The position numbers and the translations under genes are program-made. A DNA stretch of 64,000 nt from positions 62,001 through 126,000 of the forward strand of contig NZ_QUHB01000005.1 of NCBI RefSeq assembly GCF_003479405.1. The letters are read 5' to 3'. The DNA comes from Eubacterium sp. AF16-48. GTDB taxonomy: Bacteria > Bacillota > Clostridia > Lachnospirales > Lachnospiraceae. Positions within the stretch are counted from its first letter, which is position 1. Each line of letters begins with the position of its first letter. Shown here in pieces: positions 41,447 through 51,320 of the stretch. Below the pieces are notes generated by a model. It made no database searches. It saw only the letters and a list, made by a program, of their open reading frames with translations, and was not told where the DNA came from.

Positions 41447-42835
41447 TTATTGTATTCCTTTAACCTCATCTTTGTCAGGGAATATTGCATTTAATATAAT
41501 TCCAACTAAAGCTGCAATAGCAAGACCTGAAAGGCTGATTGTAACACTTCCTACATTTAATGCTACTGCTCCGTCAATGCCGCTTAATACATCGGCACCC
41601 ATTCCTGAGCTAAACTTAATACCAAGGGCACATACAACTATAACAGCTGCAACAATTACATTTCTGCTCTTCTTAAAGTCAACCTGAGCTTCAACCATGT
41701 TTCTAACACCGATTGCTGAAATCATTCCATAAAGCATAAATGAAATACCACCAACGATTCCTGCCGGCATAGCTGAAATAATAGCTGCGAATTTAGGTGA
41801 GAATGAGAAAAGAATTGCAAGATATGCTGCTATTCTTACCACTCTTGGATCATATACTCTTGAAAGAGCAAGAACACCCGTGTTTTCACCATATGTTGTA
41901 TTAGCAGGTCCACCAAATAATGCTGATAATGATGTAGCAAGTCCATCACCCATTAATGTTCTGTGCAATCCCGGTTCATTAATGAAGTCTTCTTCACATG
42001 TAGCTCCAATTGCACATATATCACCAATATGTTCCATCATTGTAGCAATGGCAATAGGCATCATTGTAGTGATTGCAAAAATAATTGCTGCTGTATTTCC
42101 AAAATCAACTCCACCGAAAACTGTCTGTTTTACATGAATTGGCCATCCAAACCATGCTGCATCGGCAATTGCCTTTGTGTCGACCGGTGAAATCCAGCTT
42201 AATCCTGCTGCATTACCAAGGATAAGTGCAATAATGTATGAACCTACAACACCTAACAATATAGGAACAATCTTTGTCATTCCCTTTCCCCAGATATTGA
42301 AGAAAATAACAATTGCAAGGGCAATTATGGCAAGTGGCCAGCATGTTGCGCAATTGTTTAACGCTGATGGTGCAAGACATAATCCGATGGCAATAATAAT
42401 TGGTCCTGTTACTACCGGTGGGAAGAATTTCATTACTCGTTTTACGCCTACTAACTTAATGACAAGAGCCAGTACCAGATACAATAACCCGGCAAATGTA
42501 ACACCGAGACATGCATATGGAAGCATATCTGCCGGAGTATCAACTCCGTAGGCTTTATTTGCACCTGTTACAGCTGAATAACCACCTAAAAATGCAAAGG
42601 ATGAACCAAGGAATGCCGGTACCTTAAGTTTTGTAAATACGTGGAATAATAAAGTTCCAAGTCCTGCCATAAGCAATGTTGTCTGCATGTTAAGTCCTGT
42701 AAGGATAGGAACTAAAACAGTAGCTCCAAACATGGCAAACATATGCTGGAAACCTAAAAGTAACATTCTTCCGTTTCCAAGTTTCTTGGCATCATACACC
42801 GGTTCAACACCGATGTTTGTTTTTTCGTTTGACAT
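41447..42835 (-). CDS. uraA: Uracil/xanthine permease (NCS2 family)
   Basis: 462 residues from the ATG at 42833-42835, which has GGGAGGATTTGACG before it; an earlier TTG is unlikely. 12-14 membrane helices of the NAT/NCS2 family. Signature residues are FLGSSFAFLGGYSAV, AIATMMEHIGDICAIGA and GGPANTTYGENTGVLALSRV. It imports uracil, possibly other nucleobases, by proton symport. No pyrimidine attenuator is evident. The specificity is inferred. Confidence 0.92.
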   Translation of the reverse strand: MSNEKTNIGVEPVYDAKKLGNGRMLLLGFQHMFAMFGATVLVPILTGLNMQTTLLMAGLGTLLFHVFTKLKVPAFLGSSFAFLGGYSAVTGANKAYGVDTPADMLPYACLGVTFAGLLYLVLALVIKLVGVKRVMKFFPPVVTGPIIIAIGLCLAPSALNNCATCWPLAIIALAIVIFFNIWGKGMTKIVPILLGVVGSYIIALILGNAAGLSWISPVDTKAIADAAWFGWPIHVKQTVFGGVDFGNTAAIIFAITTMMPIAIATMMEHIGDICAIGATCEEDFINEPGLHRTLMGDGLATSLSALFGGPANTTYGENTGVLALSRVYDPRVVRIAAYLAILFSFSPKFAAIISAMPAGIVGGISFMLYGMISAIGVRNMVEAQVDFKKSRNVIVAAVIVVCALGIKFSSGMGADVLSGIDGAVALNVGSVTISLSGLAIAALVGIILNAIFPDKDEVKGIQ

Positions 42836-42875
42836 CGTCAAATCCTCCCTCTTTTCTTTTGATATATATGGTAAA

Positions 42876-43367
42876 CTACATCCACTTTAGTCTATGTAGC
42901 TCTCCCTCCATCTGCATACCTGCAAAATCGTTTTGTCTCAGTGCCTCATACAGCACAATCGACACTGAATTTGCAAGATTAAGAGAACGTATATCCGGAT
43001 TCATAGGTATCCTTATACATCCCTCTTTATTATCTACTAATATTTCTTCAGGTATACCTGCGCTTTCCTTCCCAAACATTATATAATCATCCGTCCCAAA
43101 CTCCACGTCCGTATAACGCTTTGGTGCTTTAGTTGTAGCATACCACATTTTTGCATTAGGATTTTGTTCTAGAAAATCATTATAGCTGTCATATATTGTA
43201 ACATCTAAATTTTCCCAGTAATCCATTCCTGCACGTTTAAGTGACTTTTCGTTTATGCGGAATCCCATTGGTTCTATAAGATGCAGTTTTGTACCTGTAG
43301 CACAACATGTTCTTCCTATATTTCCCGTATTCTGTGGAATTTCCGGTTCTAACAAAACAACATTCAT
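42876..43367 (-). CDS. trmL: tRNA (cytidine34/uridine34-2'-O)-methyltransferase
   Basis: 163 residues of the SPOUT fold. Motifs are LLEPEIPQNTGNIGRTC (substrate and SAM side), MFGKESAGIPEEIL and IRIPMNPDIRSLNLANSVSI (the trefoil-knot SAM site). It methylates the wobble base of tRNA-Leu. Length is as usual for TrmL. Confidence 0.95.
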   Translation of the reverse strand: MNVVLLEPEIPQNTGNIGRTCCATGTKLHLIEPMGFRINEKSLKRAGMDYWENLDVTIYDSYNDFLEQNPNAKMWYATTKAPKRYTDVEFGTDDYIMFGKESAGIPEEILVDNKEGCIRIPMNPDIRSLNLANSVSIVLYEALRQNDFAGMQMEGELHRLKWM

Positions 43368-43416
43368 TATTTTAGCCTCTTTTCCTTATTAATCTTTAAC
43401 AATTATGTCTGTATGT

Positions 43417-44583
43417 TTATTCAGCTGAAATTCTTATTACAAATTTTTCCAATCTGCCTAGTGCTTCCTTTAAATCTTCCAAGGAATATGCATAGGAAAT
43501 TCTTAAAAAGCCCTCACCACAGTCTCCGAAAGCAATTCCCGGAACTACAGCCACCTTTTCTTCCTTAAGAAGTCTTGTAGCAAATTCATCGGAAGTCATC
43601 CCGAATTTCTTTATGCTTGGGAAGGCATAAAATGCCCCAAACGGCTCAAAACAGTCAAGCCCCATTTCTTTAAATCTATGTAGCACAAATCTTCTTCTCT
43701 GGTTATAGGACTCGCACATACGCTTTACGTCCTCGTCACCATTTTTCATTGCTTCAATTGCCGCATACTGACTGGTAGTAGGTGCAGACATAATGGCAAA
43801 CTGATGAATTTTTATCATTTGCTTCATAATTACTGCAGGCGCTGCAGCATATCCTAATCTCCAGCCTGTCATGGCATAAGCCTTTGAAAAGCCATTAATC
43901 AGCACCGTTCTTTCCCTCATTCCCGGTATACACGCTATGGAAACATGTTCGCCGTTATATGTAAGTTCTGAATATATTTCATCTGAAAGCACAAAAATAT
44001 CTTTATCAATACATACCTCTGCAATTTCCTCTAAGTCTTTCCTGTCTAACGTTGCACCTGTAGGATTATTTGGGAAAGGTAAAACAAGTAGCTTAGTTTT
44101 ATCCGTGATTTTTTCCAAAATCTCATCCTTAGTAAGCTTAAAATTATTTTCTTCTTTTAATTCAATAGGTACCGGCTTTCCATATGCCAATTGAACACAT
44201 GGAATATATGAAACAAAACTTGGCTGTGGCACAAGAACCTCATCACCGGGATCTATCATTGCCCTTATAGCCAAATCTATTGCCTCGCTTCCACCTACAG
44301 TTACTATGATTTCATCATTAAAATAATACTCAAGTCCTAATCTTCTTTGCAGATAATTACAAATCTCTACACGGAGTTCCTTAAGTCCCGCATTAGATGT
44401 GTAAAATGTACGTCCCTTTTCAAGACTGTATATTCCCTCTTCTCTTATATGCCATGGTGTATCAAAATCCGGTTCTCCAACTCCTAAGGATATGGCATCC
44501 TTCATTTCGCTGACAACATCAAAAAACTTTCTAATACCTGATGGCTTAATCTCTTTTACTGTATTTGACAACGGATCTCTCAT
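43417..44583 (-). CDS. Class I/II aminotransferase (aspartate-aminotransferase-like)
   Basis: 388 residues. A PLP enzyme of fold type I with the catalytic Lys in INGFSKAYAMTGWRLGYAA, PFPNNPTGATLDRKDL and YSELTYNGEHVSIACI. The start overlaps the stop of the Lrp-type regulator by one base. Amino-acid specificity cannot be told from sequence. The pair suggests regulation by an amino acid. Confidence 0.93.
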   Translation of the reverse strand: MRDPLSNTVKEIKPSGIRKFFDVVSEMKDAISLGVGEPDFDTPWHIREEGIYSLEKGRTFYTSNAGLKELRVEICNYLQRRLGLEYYFNDEIIVTVGGSEAIDLAIRAMIDPGDEVLVPQPSFVSYIPCVQLAYGKPVPIELKEENNFKLTKDEILEKITDKTKLLVLPFPNNPTGATLDRKDLEEIAEVCIDKDIFVLSDEIYSELTYNGEHVSIACIPGMRERTVLINGFSKAYAMTGWRLGYAAAPAVIMKQMIKIHQFAIMSAPTTSQYAAIEAMKNGDEDVKRMCESYNQRRRFVLHRFKEMGLDCFEPFGAFYAFPSIKKFGMTSDEFATRLLKEEKVAVVPGIAFGDCGEGFLRISYAYSLEDLKEALGRLEKFVIRISAE

Positions 44584-45065
44584 TACAGTGTCACCAACAT
44601 CCTTTCATCTTTTTCTTTTTCATTTAAAACCATTCCATAATCCTTATATTTTTTAAGGACAAAATGTGTTGCCGTATTAAGAATGGCATCAAGGGTTGAA
44701 AGTTTGCTGGACACAAACTGTGCAATTTCCTTCATGGTCTTTTCTTCTACTATAACAGTAAAGTCAAATCCCCCTGACATAAGGTAAACTGCCTTTACCT
44801 CATCATATTTGTAGATTCTCTCTGCTGTTTCATCAAATCCGCTGCCTCTTTGTGGCGTAGCCTTTACTTCAATAAGGGCAGTAACTCTTTCATCACTGGT
44901 TTTTTCCCAGTCAATTAAAGTGTAATAACCGCAAATAACTTTTTCCTTTTCCATATCTGCAATTTCATTTGCCACTTCTCCTTCGCTGACACCTAACAAA
45001 ACTGCAATTTCATGAATATCAATTTTACTGTTTTTTTCTATTAATCTTAATATTTCTTCCCTCAT
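44583..45065 (-). CDS. Lrp/AsnC family regulator
   Basis: 160 residues. A helix-turn-helix (IDIHEIAVLLGVSEGEVANE) is followed by the RAM effector domain (RVTALIEVKATPQRGSGFDE, VKAVYLMSGGFDFTVIVEE). It probably senses an amino acid and controls the co-transcribed aminotransferase. Confidence 0.92.
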   Translation of the reverse strand: MREEILRLIEKNSKIDIHEIAVLLGVSEGEVANEIADMEKEKVICGYYTLIDWEKTSDERVTALIEVKATPQRGSGFDETAERIYKYDEVKAVYLMSGGFDFTVIVEEKTMKEIAQFVSSKLSTLDAILNTATHFVLKKYKDYGMVLNEKEKDERMLVTL

Positions 45066-45106
45066 ATATTCTCCTCTCCATAAATCATATATTTTTATAA
45101 ATTAAT

Positions 45107-46075
45107 TTACAGATACTTATAAATTTCATCACCCCGTGATGGTTCTAAATATCTTCGCTCTTCTTTATTTATTACAACCCTGTCTTTTCCGTCTGTTAAC
45201 TGTCCAATAATTTCGGCAGTTATTCCATTGGCATTAAGTTCCTGCACGATGTTTTCACCTTCATTGCATATTATAAGAAGTGCTCCTGTTCCGTCTAACA
45301 TATATGGGTTATATCCGAAAAGTTCCGCCACCTCAATTGTCTCCTGCATAACAGGTATTTTTTTAATATAAGCTTCAATGCCAATATCTGCTGAAGATGC
45401 TAATTCCCATAATGCCGAAAAAACTCCCCCATCCGAAACCGCATGTAAAGTTATTGTATCATTTTTCGGAATGATTTTCATTACTTTTTCAATATCTGTA
45501 TATTTTTTTAATTCAACACACCTTTGCACAAAGCCCGGATTGAATTTTTTAAGAAGTTCATCCTTTTTAAGTGAGGATATAACTGCTGTTCCTCCCACTG
45601 CTATGGTTCCTGCCATAACTACCTGCATTCCCGGTTTTACCAGTCTTCTATCCATCAGTTTAATATCATTATTTCTGTTTCCCAAAACTGTTATGTGAGC
45701 TACAACATCATCCACTACACCTTTATACACTCTACAGTATGCAATATTTATATTCTTAGCCTTAGATGCATCATCAAAATTTTTAATGATTTTTCCTAAC
45801 TTTTTTTCCTCATATTCCAAAGGAATATTAATCTCTAACTGTAAATACTCAGGATGTCCACCTTTTTCGTATAACATATTTACGGTCTTTTGAAGATAAT
45901 ATTCCTCACAGCCTGAAAACCACTTCAATATACAATTAGAAGACACCACGACCGTAGTGTCTTCTAATAATAATTCTGCGGCATCAACTCCTAAAGCTGT
46001 TCCCTCCAAATCAGATGACAGTTTCTTCTTCACTGAACGTTTATACGTTATTTCAGAAACTTTTCCCATTTGCAT
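45107..46075 (-). CDS. AIR synthase-related (HypE/PurM-like) protein
   Basis: 322 residues. The PurM/HypE fold is seen: TKDEL-like core with AHITVLGNRNNDIKLM, MAGTIAVGGTAVISSLKKD and HAVSDGGVFSALWELAS, and GYNPYMLDGTGALLIICNEG. No other hydrogenase-maturation genes are nearby, so a role in hydrogenase assembly is not supported. It lies 12 bases past the VanW gene stop and may be co-transcribed with it. Confidence 0.82.
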   Translation of the reverse strand: MQMGKVSEITYKRSVKKKLSSDLEGTALGVDAAELLLEDTTVVVSSNCILKWFSGCEEYYLQKTVNMLYEKGGHPEYLQLEINIPLEYEEKKLGKIIKNFDDASKAKNINIAYCRVYKGVVDDVVAHITVLGNRNNDIKLMDRRLVKPGMQVVMAGTIAVGGTAVISSLKKDELLKKFNPGFVQRCVELKKYTDIEKVMKIIPKNDTITLHAVSDGGVFSALWELASSADIGIEAYIKKIPVMQETIEVAELFGYNPYMLDGTGALLIICNEGENIVQELNANGITAEIIGQLTDGKDRVVINKEERRYLEPSRGDEIYKYL

Positions 46076-46087
46076 AATTTACCGCCT

Positions 46088-47539
46088 TTATTCATCACTT
46101 TTCTTTGTTTTCGTCTTTTTTTTGTCTGTTGACTTTTTTGTCTCCGGTTCATCCGACGCCTTTGAGTCGCCACCCTTAGTACCAATTATGGTAACTGAAG
46201 GAGACATGGCATATGTACTAGTGTGAAGTAATTCCTTGCTTACTTCCTTTCCGTTTTCATATGTTATTTTCCAAAGCTTTGCAACATATCCTGTATGTCC
46301 TGACTTGGTTTCAGTATATCCTGCAGGCTGTGTCGGATCCTTTCTTTCCTCTGTCTTAATCGGCGTAGTGCTAACTAATTCACTTTCGTATTTAACCGAA
46401 TGACTTGCCTTCCTTGTGTCATGTCCGTAAATATTAAAGGTTATGGAACCACTTGAACTGTATACACCCTGAATATATATAGGTGCGTCAGTATCATTTT
46501 CAAACACCAAATCCTTGTAGTCTCCGGCCAAAGCCGCATCTGCTGCCAAATCAACATATGAAACTGCCATTGAATGGGAGAAACGCTTAGTTACCTTTAT
46601 TTCCGCCCTAAGTAATGCATTATACAATGTACTTGATACCTGACAGATTCCACCTCCAAGGCTGTCTGCGACGCCACCGTCTACATATGTCCCTGCCGGA
46701 TACCATCCGTTATCCTCAGTCCATGGAACAAGGTGCTCATTACATGAAAAGCTTTCTCCCGGATATAAAACATTCCCGTTTAACTTTTCAGCACCGTTTT
46801 TAATGTTCATGTTTCTGTTGTCATAGGAAGCGCCGGTTGTAAAATATGTAGTCCAACTGCCCATTGGTTCGTTAGAAACCTTCTTGCAATCCTCTGTTGT
46901 ATACCCCGGTTTTGAAACCTGTGTTACAGTATCAAACGTAATGTCAGACTTTTTATCCCATTTTTTCATTACAAAATCATAAAGATTATTTGTTGACTTA
47001 TCATAGTCAACTACACATCCTTCCTTTTCAGGAATAATCTTAAAGCCATGACCTGTAGCCTCTAAGGATGCATTTTTCGCCTTTATGTTATATGGGTCAC
47101 ACTCTGTTTTCAACTTCTTTTTAAGACTTTCTTTCTTAAAGTCCATATTAAGAGTGTACTTCATTCCCTTATTCTTTAAATCAAGTTCGTCCTTATATCT
47201 CTTTATAACGTTTCCGGACTTACCTAATCCTGCTGCTTCATCAAGAACCTCACTGTTAGACCACTTATATCCTAACTCCTTAAGAGTTGTTTCAATTGTG
47301 TTCTTGTTTACGTTAAGAGTTACCTTAACATCTGAGAGTTCCTTAACTCTATCCTGAATTTTCTTTTTGGCTTCCTTATATGTTAATTTTCCAACATTAA
47401 CATCGCCAATGAAGATACCTTCTTTTATAACTTCGTCATCTTTAGCTTCCGTGCTTTGTGAAGCAGCAAATATCTGCACCGAACCTGTTAATAACACTAA
47501 AGTTATCAGCAATAAACTTAATTGCTTAATCCACTTCAT
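46088..47539 (-). CDS. VanW family cell-wall protein
   Basis: 483 residues from the ATG at 47537-47539 after CGGAGGGAAAA. N-terminal membrane segment (WIKQLSLLLITLVLLTGSVQ), a peptidoglycan-binding-4 type region (about 30-210) and the VanW domain: MNIKNGAEKLNGNVLYPGES, LGGGICQVSSTLYNALLRA and YVDLAADAALAGDYKDL. The C-terminus is a Lys/Asp-rich tail. VanW proteins are linked to cell-wall or glycopeptide-related functions; the exact role is unknown. Confidence 0.88.
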   Translation of the reverse strand: MKWIKQLSLLLITLVLLTGSVQIFAASQSTEAKDDEVIKEGIFIGDVNVGKLTYKEAKKKIQDRVKELSDVKVTLNVNKNTIETTLKELGYKWSNSEVLDEAAGLGKSGNVIKRYKDELDLKNKGMKYTLNMDFKKESLKKKLKTECDPYNIKAKNASLEATGHGFKIIPEKEGCVVDYDKSTNNLYDFVMKKWDKKSDITFDTVTQVSKPGYTTEDCKKVSNEPMGSWTTYFTTGASYDNRNMNIKNGAEKLNGNVLYPGESFSCNEHLVPWTEDNGWYPAGTYVDGGVADSLGGGICQVSSTLYNALLRAEIKVTKRFSHSMAVSYVDLAADAALAGDYKDLVFENDTDAPIYIQGVYSSSGSITFNIYGHDTRKASHSVKYESELVSTTPIKTEERKDPTQPAGYTETKSGHTGYVAKLWKITYENGKEVSKELLHTSTYAMSPSVTIIGTKGGDSKASDEPETKKSTDKKKTKTKKSDE

Positions 47540-47586
47540 TTTTCCCTCCGAAATGTTTTCCATTAATACCTGCCTTCTGCTACATA

Positions 47587-47688
47587 CTAGAAACTTAAAA
47601 CTGTTGTTACTATCATAGCTGCCACTAAAAGAACTGCAATTGTGCCAGCTATTATTCTCTGATTTCTTTTGTTATTAAAAAATCCCAT
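47587..47688 (-). CDS. 33-aa membrane peptide
   Basis: Starts MGFFNNKRNQRIIAGTIAVL and ends VTTVLSF. The ATG at 47686-47688 follows AAGGAGAAATTAAG. A basic N-terminus precedes one membrane helix, with a VTTVLSF end, similar in style to the Prli42/DUF4044 small proteins of Firmicutes. This resemblance is only by pattern. It lies between the VanW and exonuclease genes. Confidence 0.55.
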   Translation of the reverse strand: MGFFNNKRNQRIIAGTIAVLLVAAMIVTTVLSF

Positions 47689-47788
47689 CTTAATTTCTCC
47701 TTTTAGATTTCACCGCAAAACTTACTATTATTCTATAGATTCACCTACCTGTACAATTAATGAGTATATCACAAGTGATTATTTTCTC

Positions 47789-48502
47789 CTAGTATAAAAT
47801 TTTGCCTTTTTCCGATATAATTTTGTCTATTTTTTTAGATGCTTCACTCTTTGTAAGACTATCAATATTAAAATCCGGCTGTATGTTATGATATTTCATT
47901 AAATCCGTAAGATATTTCTTTTGTTTGTCCGTTATAGGCTGTATTTTTTTTACCTTAAACTTGAAATCAAAAGGTTCAAACATCTCCGGATATTTTTCCC
48001 CATACTGCTCCATAAGTATTTCAAACAGTTTTGCCGTCACCTCTGCATCATTAAAGGCACGATGATGATTTTCATCCCTTATGCCATAATATGTACAAAG
48101 ATAATCAAGAGCCCTGCTTTCTAAATCCGGTAAAACCTTTCTGGCAATTTTCAGCGTATCCATTCCCTTTTTATCAAAATCCAGTTTAAGGTCAATGGCA
48201 CCCTGTTTTAAAAAGCTGTAATCAAATCTTACATTATGTCCTAACAAAATGTCGTCCCCGGCAAAATCAATGAATTCAGGAAGTATTTCCTCTATTCCTC
48301 TTTTGCCATACACCATATCATTGGTTATTCCCGTCAGGTCAGTAATATATCCCGGCACCGGAATTTCAGGGTTAATAAGCTCCGAAAAAACATCAGTTTT
48401 TTTGCCGTTTCTCACTTTGACGGCACCTATTTCCAAAATTTTTGAATATCCTACGTTAGTTCCGGTAGTTTCTATATCCACACATACATAATCTCTTATC
48501 AT
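47789..48502 (-). CDS. DnaQ-type 3'-5' exonuclease
   Basis: 237 residues from the ATG at 48500-48502 after AAGGATGAACTG. The DEDDh exonuclease motifs are present: CVDIETTG, LLGHNVRFDYSFLK and HHRAFNDAEVT. A C-terminal extension (about 60 residues, IQPITDKQKKYLTDLMKY) is helical and unrelated to the PolC polymerase. It may act in repair or RNA turnover. Confidence 0.9.
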   Translation of the reverse strand: MIRDYVCVDIETTGTNVGYSKILEIGAVKVRNGKKTDVFSELINPEIPVPGYITDLTGITNDMVYGKRGIEEILPEFIDFAGDDILLGHNVRFDYSFLKQGAIDLKLDFDKKGMDTLKIARKVLPDLESRALDYLCTYYGIRDENHHRAFNDAEVTAKLFEILMEQYGEKYPEMFEPFDFKFKVKKIQPITDKQKKYLTDLMKYHNIQPDFNIDSLTKSEASKKIDKIISEKGKILY

Positions 48503-48512
48503 CAGTTCATCC

Positions 48513-50267
48513 TTATAAATCAATTATTTGCAGTTTTGCCTCTTTACTTAATGCATTTCTGTTTTCATAATCAAACAGCACATATATATTTTTCCCACAT
48601 AGGCTAAATACTTCCATGTGGGTCATTCTCTCTAGCTGCCTGCTGTCATAATCTTCGTATCCGGGAAGCTTCTCCCTTGCCATTTCAGACTTATAAAAGT
48701 CCTTTATAATATTTTTATACTTTGAATTATCCTGAGAAAACGGCGGTCTGTTTTTTGCATTTTCCCTTAAATAAAAATCCAGGGTTAAAAGCTGGGAAAA
48801 TGACAGTTCATCTGTCCACATACCCAATTTTTTACCGGTATTTTTACGGTATTGGTTAATAAATTCAAGAAGTATTTCGTATCTGGCAACTCTTGAATGC
48901 TTCTCACCATTACTGCTTTTTTCATTATAAAACATTCCCAGTTTAAAAAACATATCAAAGGCACTTTCAAAACAGCTTTCCAAGTATTTAATGGTATTTG
49001 AAAACTGAAAACTGTTGTAGTATATTTCCACAACACTTTCCACTGCCTTTAATTTTAAAATCTCATCAAATCCAATCCATTTAGTTTTTAGAACCTCATA
49101 AGGTGGTTTGTCACTGTAAACAATCCCAAACTCTGATGCCCTCATCTCCATCTCCGAGCCGTGAAGAACCTTAAGGAAACCTAACTGTAGTTGGTCGGGC
49201 TTCATGGCATAAACTACATTAAAAGAATGCTTAAAAGATTCATAATCTTCATAAGGAAGTCCTGCTATTAAATCAAGATGTTGATGTATATTACCATAGG
49301 ACTTTATCTTTTTTGTAACATCCGCAATTTTTTGTATTGCTGTTTTCCTGTTTATTGCGGACAATGTATCTAAATTAACTGACTGAACTCCGATTTCTAA
49401 CTGAATAAGTCCCTGACGCATAGTTGAAATAAGTTCTATTTCCTCTTTTGTCATAATGTCCGCTGCAATTTCAAAATGAAAATTGGTAATGCCGTTGTCA
49501 TTTTCCTGAATAAATTTCCATATTTCCATGGCATGACTATGATTACAGTTAAAAGTCCTGTCAACAAATTTAACTTGCTTTGTATTATTATCTATAAAAA
49601 ACTTAAGTTCCTTTTTTACAATGTCAATGTCCCTGAATCTTAATTTCTTCTCAACTGAGGACAAACAATAACTACAGGAAAACGGGCATCCCCTGCTGGT
49701 TTCATAATAAATTATTTTATTTTCAAACTCCTTCATATCATTATATGTAAAAGGAATAGAGGACATGTCAATAAGTGGCATAGGAGAATTAATTATAATG
49801 TTTCCATCCTGTCTGTACGCCAGACCTTTTATATCGGAGAGGCTCTCTTCTAAGGAATTACGGCTATATGCCTCTATTACCTCCTTAAATATTTTTTCCC
49901 CCTCGCCATACATTACATAATCAATACTTCCATTATCTCTAAGTACCTGTTCCATATTGTAGGAAACTTCCGGTCCTCCTACCCATATTTTCACATTAGG
50001 GCAGATTTTCTTAAAATCCTTTATAACATCTTTAATTAAAACTATGTTCCATATATAGCAGGAAAAACCTATGATATCAGGTTTTCTCATATATATGTCT
50101 CTTATTATCTCTTCTTTGTATTGGTTTATGGTGTACTCTGCAATTTCGATTTCTACATTGTCTCTCCCCCGGGATAATCCGTATTTTTCACCGTAGGTTT
50201 TAAGACTGTATACTGCAAGATTTGAATGTATGTATTTGGCATTAACTGCCACTAATAAATATTTCAT
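48513..50267 (-). CDS. B12-binding radical SAM protein (DUF4080)
   Basis: 584 residues. Cobalamin-binding-like N-terminus (YLLVAVNAKYIHSNLAVYSL, KPDIIGFSCYIWNIVLI), radical SAM core with cluster motif RGCPFSCSYCLSS and the DUF4080 C-terminal domain (HLDLIAGLPYEDYESF, FLKVLHGSEMEMRASEFGI). Typical of anaerobic Firmicutes; the substrate is unknown. The exonuclease gene follows 10 bases later. Confidence 0.9.
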   Translation of the reverse strand: MKYLLVAVNAKYIHSNLAVYSLKTYGEKYGLSRGRDNVEIEIAEYTINQYKEEIIRDIYMRKPDIIGFSCYIWNIVLIKDVIKDFKKICPNVKIWVGGPEVSYNMEQVLRDNGSIDYVMYGEGEKIFKEVIEAYSRNSLEESLSDIKGLAYRQDGNIIINSPMPLIDMSSIPFTYNDMKEFENKIIYYETSRGCPFSCSYCLSSVEKKLRFRDIDIVKKELKFFIDNNTKQVKFVDRTFNCNHSHAMEIWKFIQENDNGITNFHFEIAADIMTKEEIELISTMRQGLIQLEIGVQSVNLDTLSAINRKTAIQKIADVTKKIKSYGNIHQHLDLIAGLPYEDYESFKHSFNVVYAMKPDQLQLGFLKVLHGSEMEMRASEFGIVYSDKPPYEVLKTKWIGFDEILKLKAVESVVEIYYNSFQFSNTIKYLESCFESAFDMFFKLGMFYNEKSSNGEKHSRVARYEILLEFINQYRKNTGKKLGMWTDELSFSQLLTLDFYLRENAKNRPPFSQDNSKYKNIIKDFYKSEMAREKLPGYEDYDSRQLERMTHMEVFSLCGKNIYVLFDYENRNALSKEAKLQIIDL

Positions 50268-50314
50268 AGCCGGCTCCTAGCGTTAATAAAGGTTTTATTT
50301 TTGGGTACAAAAAA

Positions 50315-50385
50315 AGCGGGTGATGGGAATCGAACCCACATATCCAGCTTGGAAGGCTGGTGTTCTACCACTGAACTACACCCGC
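50315..50385 (-). tRNA. tRNA-Gly (anticodon UCC)
   Basis: Minus-strand cloverleaf: acceptor GCGGGTG/CACCCGC, anticodon stem CCAGC/GCTGG with loop CTTCCAA, so anticodon UCC. 71 nt with discriminator U; CCA is not encoded. Confidence 0.95.
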
Positions 50386-50393
50386 ATATTCAC

Positions 50394-50466
<73 letters not shown>

Positions 50467-50519
50467 TTGTGATACCTCGCATCACGCAAAAATAATCCTA
50501 CACTAAAACTTCATGTTTG

Positions 50520-51116
50520 TCAAGAAAAAGTTTCCATATTTCCGTTAGTTTCCACATGGAAGCTTTTGAAAATCCTGTGATAATAAAAAATATAATTAAC
50601 TAATGTAAATACCATTATAACCATATTTACAAAAACCAATATATTTACAAAAGTAAGTTTGAGATTTGGAAACAGCAATAATGTTATAAGTATTACATAT
50701 GTTCCGAAAGTACAAACCTTACCATACCACATGGCTCCCTCTATTTTGTTACCTTTTTTAATGGATACAATACCGGCAACTGCCATAAAGCCTTCTTTTA
50801 TAATATATAAAACAACCATAGCCACAACTATTTTATATTTAAAAGAAAGACTTAAAATAATGGCACCTAAGGTAATTTTATCGGCAATGGGGTCAAGCAT
50901 TTTGCCCCAATCCGTAACCATATTAAATCTTCTTGCTATTTTTCCGTCAAAAAAATCTGTAATTCCTGACAGCACGATAGTAAGAATAACCGGTATATAT
51001 GGGCCTCCTGATAGAGAATTATAAAATAAAACCATATATACCGCCACTAATACAATTCTAAAATATCCCATTATATTAGGTATTGAAAAATATTCATGCC
51101 AAAAATTCTTTCCCAT
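50520..51116 (-). CDS. CDP-alcohol phosphatidyltransferase
   Basis: 198 residues from the ATG at 51114-51116 after TGAGGTGAGTAAA. It has four or more membrane helices and the family motif DFFDGKIARRFNMVTDWGKM followed by LDPIADK (D-G-x2-A-R-x8-G-x3-D-x3-D). It is probably a phosphatidylglycerophosphate synthase or a related enzyme. The N-terminal SIPNIMGYFRIVLVAVYM is usual for PgsA. Its exact head group is not proven. Confidence 0.9.
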   Translation of the reverse strand: MGKNFWHEYFSIPNIMGYFRIVLVAVYMVLFYNSLSGGPYIPVILTIVLSGITDFFDGKIARRFNMVTDWGKMLDPIADKITLGAIILSLSFKYKIVVAMVVLYIIKEGFMAVAGIVSIKKGNKIEGAMWYGKVCTFGTYVILITLLLFPNLKLTFVNILVFVNMVIMVFTLVNYIFYYHRIFKSFHVETNGNMETFS

Positions 51117-51199
51117 TTTACTCACCTCACAGGAGATAGTATACACCAAATTTTACTATTTTAAAACCTGAAGGCAAATATACTCACGGCATTTAACAA

Positions 51200-51310
51200 T
51201 TAAAATTCTTCATATATAAATGCCGGTGCCGATGAATCCTGAGATAAAATGAAATATCCCCAGATTATCATAAATATGGCATAGAAAAATATTATTTTTC
51301 CCACAAACAT
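51200..51310 (-). CDS. dltX: DltX-like small membrane protein
   Basis: 36 residues: MFVGKIIFFYAIFMIIWGYF, then LSQDSSAPAFIYEEF. A single membrane helix followed by a C-terminal FIYEEF, which closely resembles the FIYNEF end of DltX proteins. It lies 10 bases after the dltD stop. DltX is essential for D-alanylation in Bacillus. The usual place is upstream of dltA. No clear ribosome site is visible, so start choice is uncertain and coupling to dltD is possible. Confidence 0.65.
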   Translation of the reverse strand: MFVGKIIFFYAIFMIIWGYFILSQDSSAPAFIYEEF

Positions 51311-51320
51311 TGCCTTGTCA

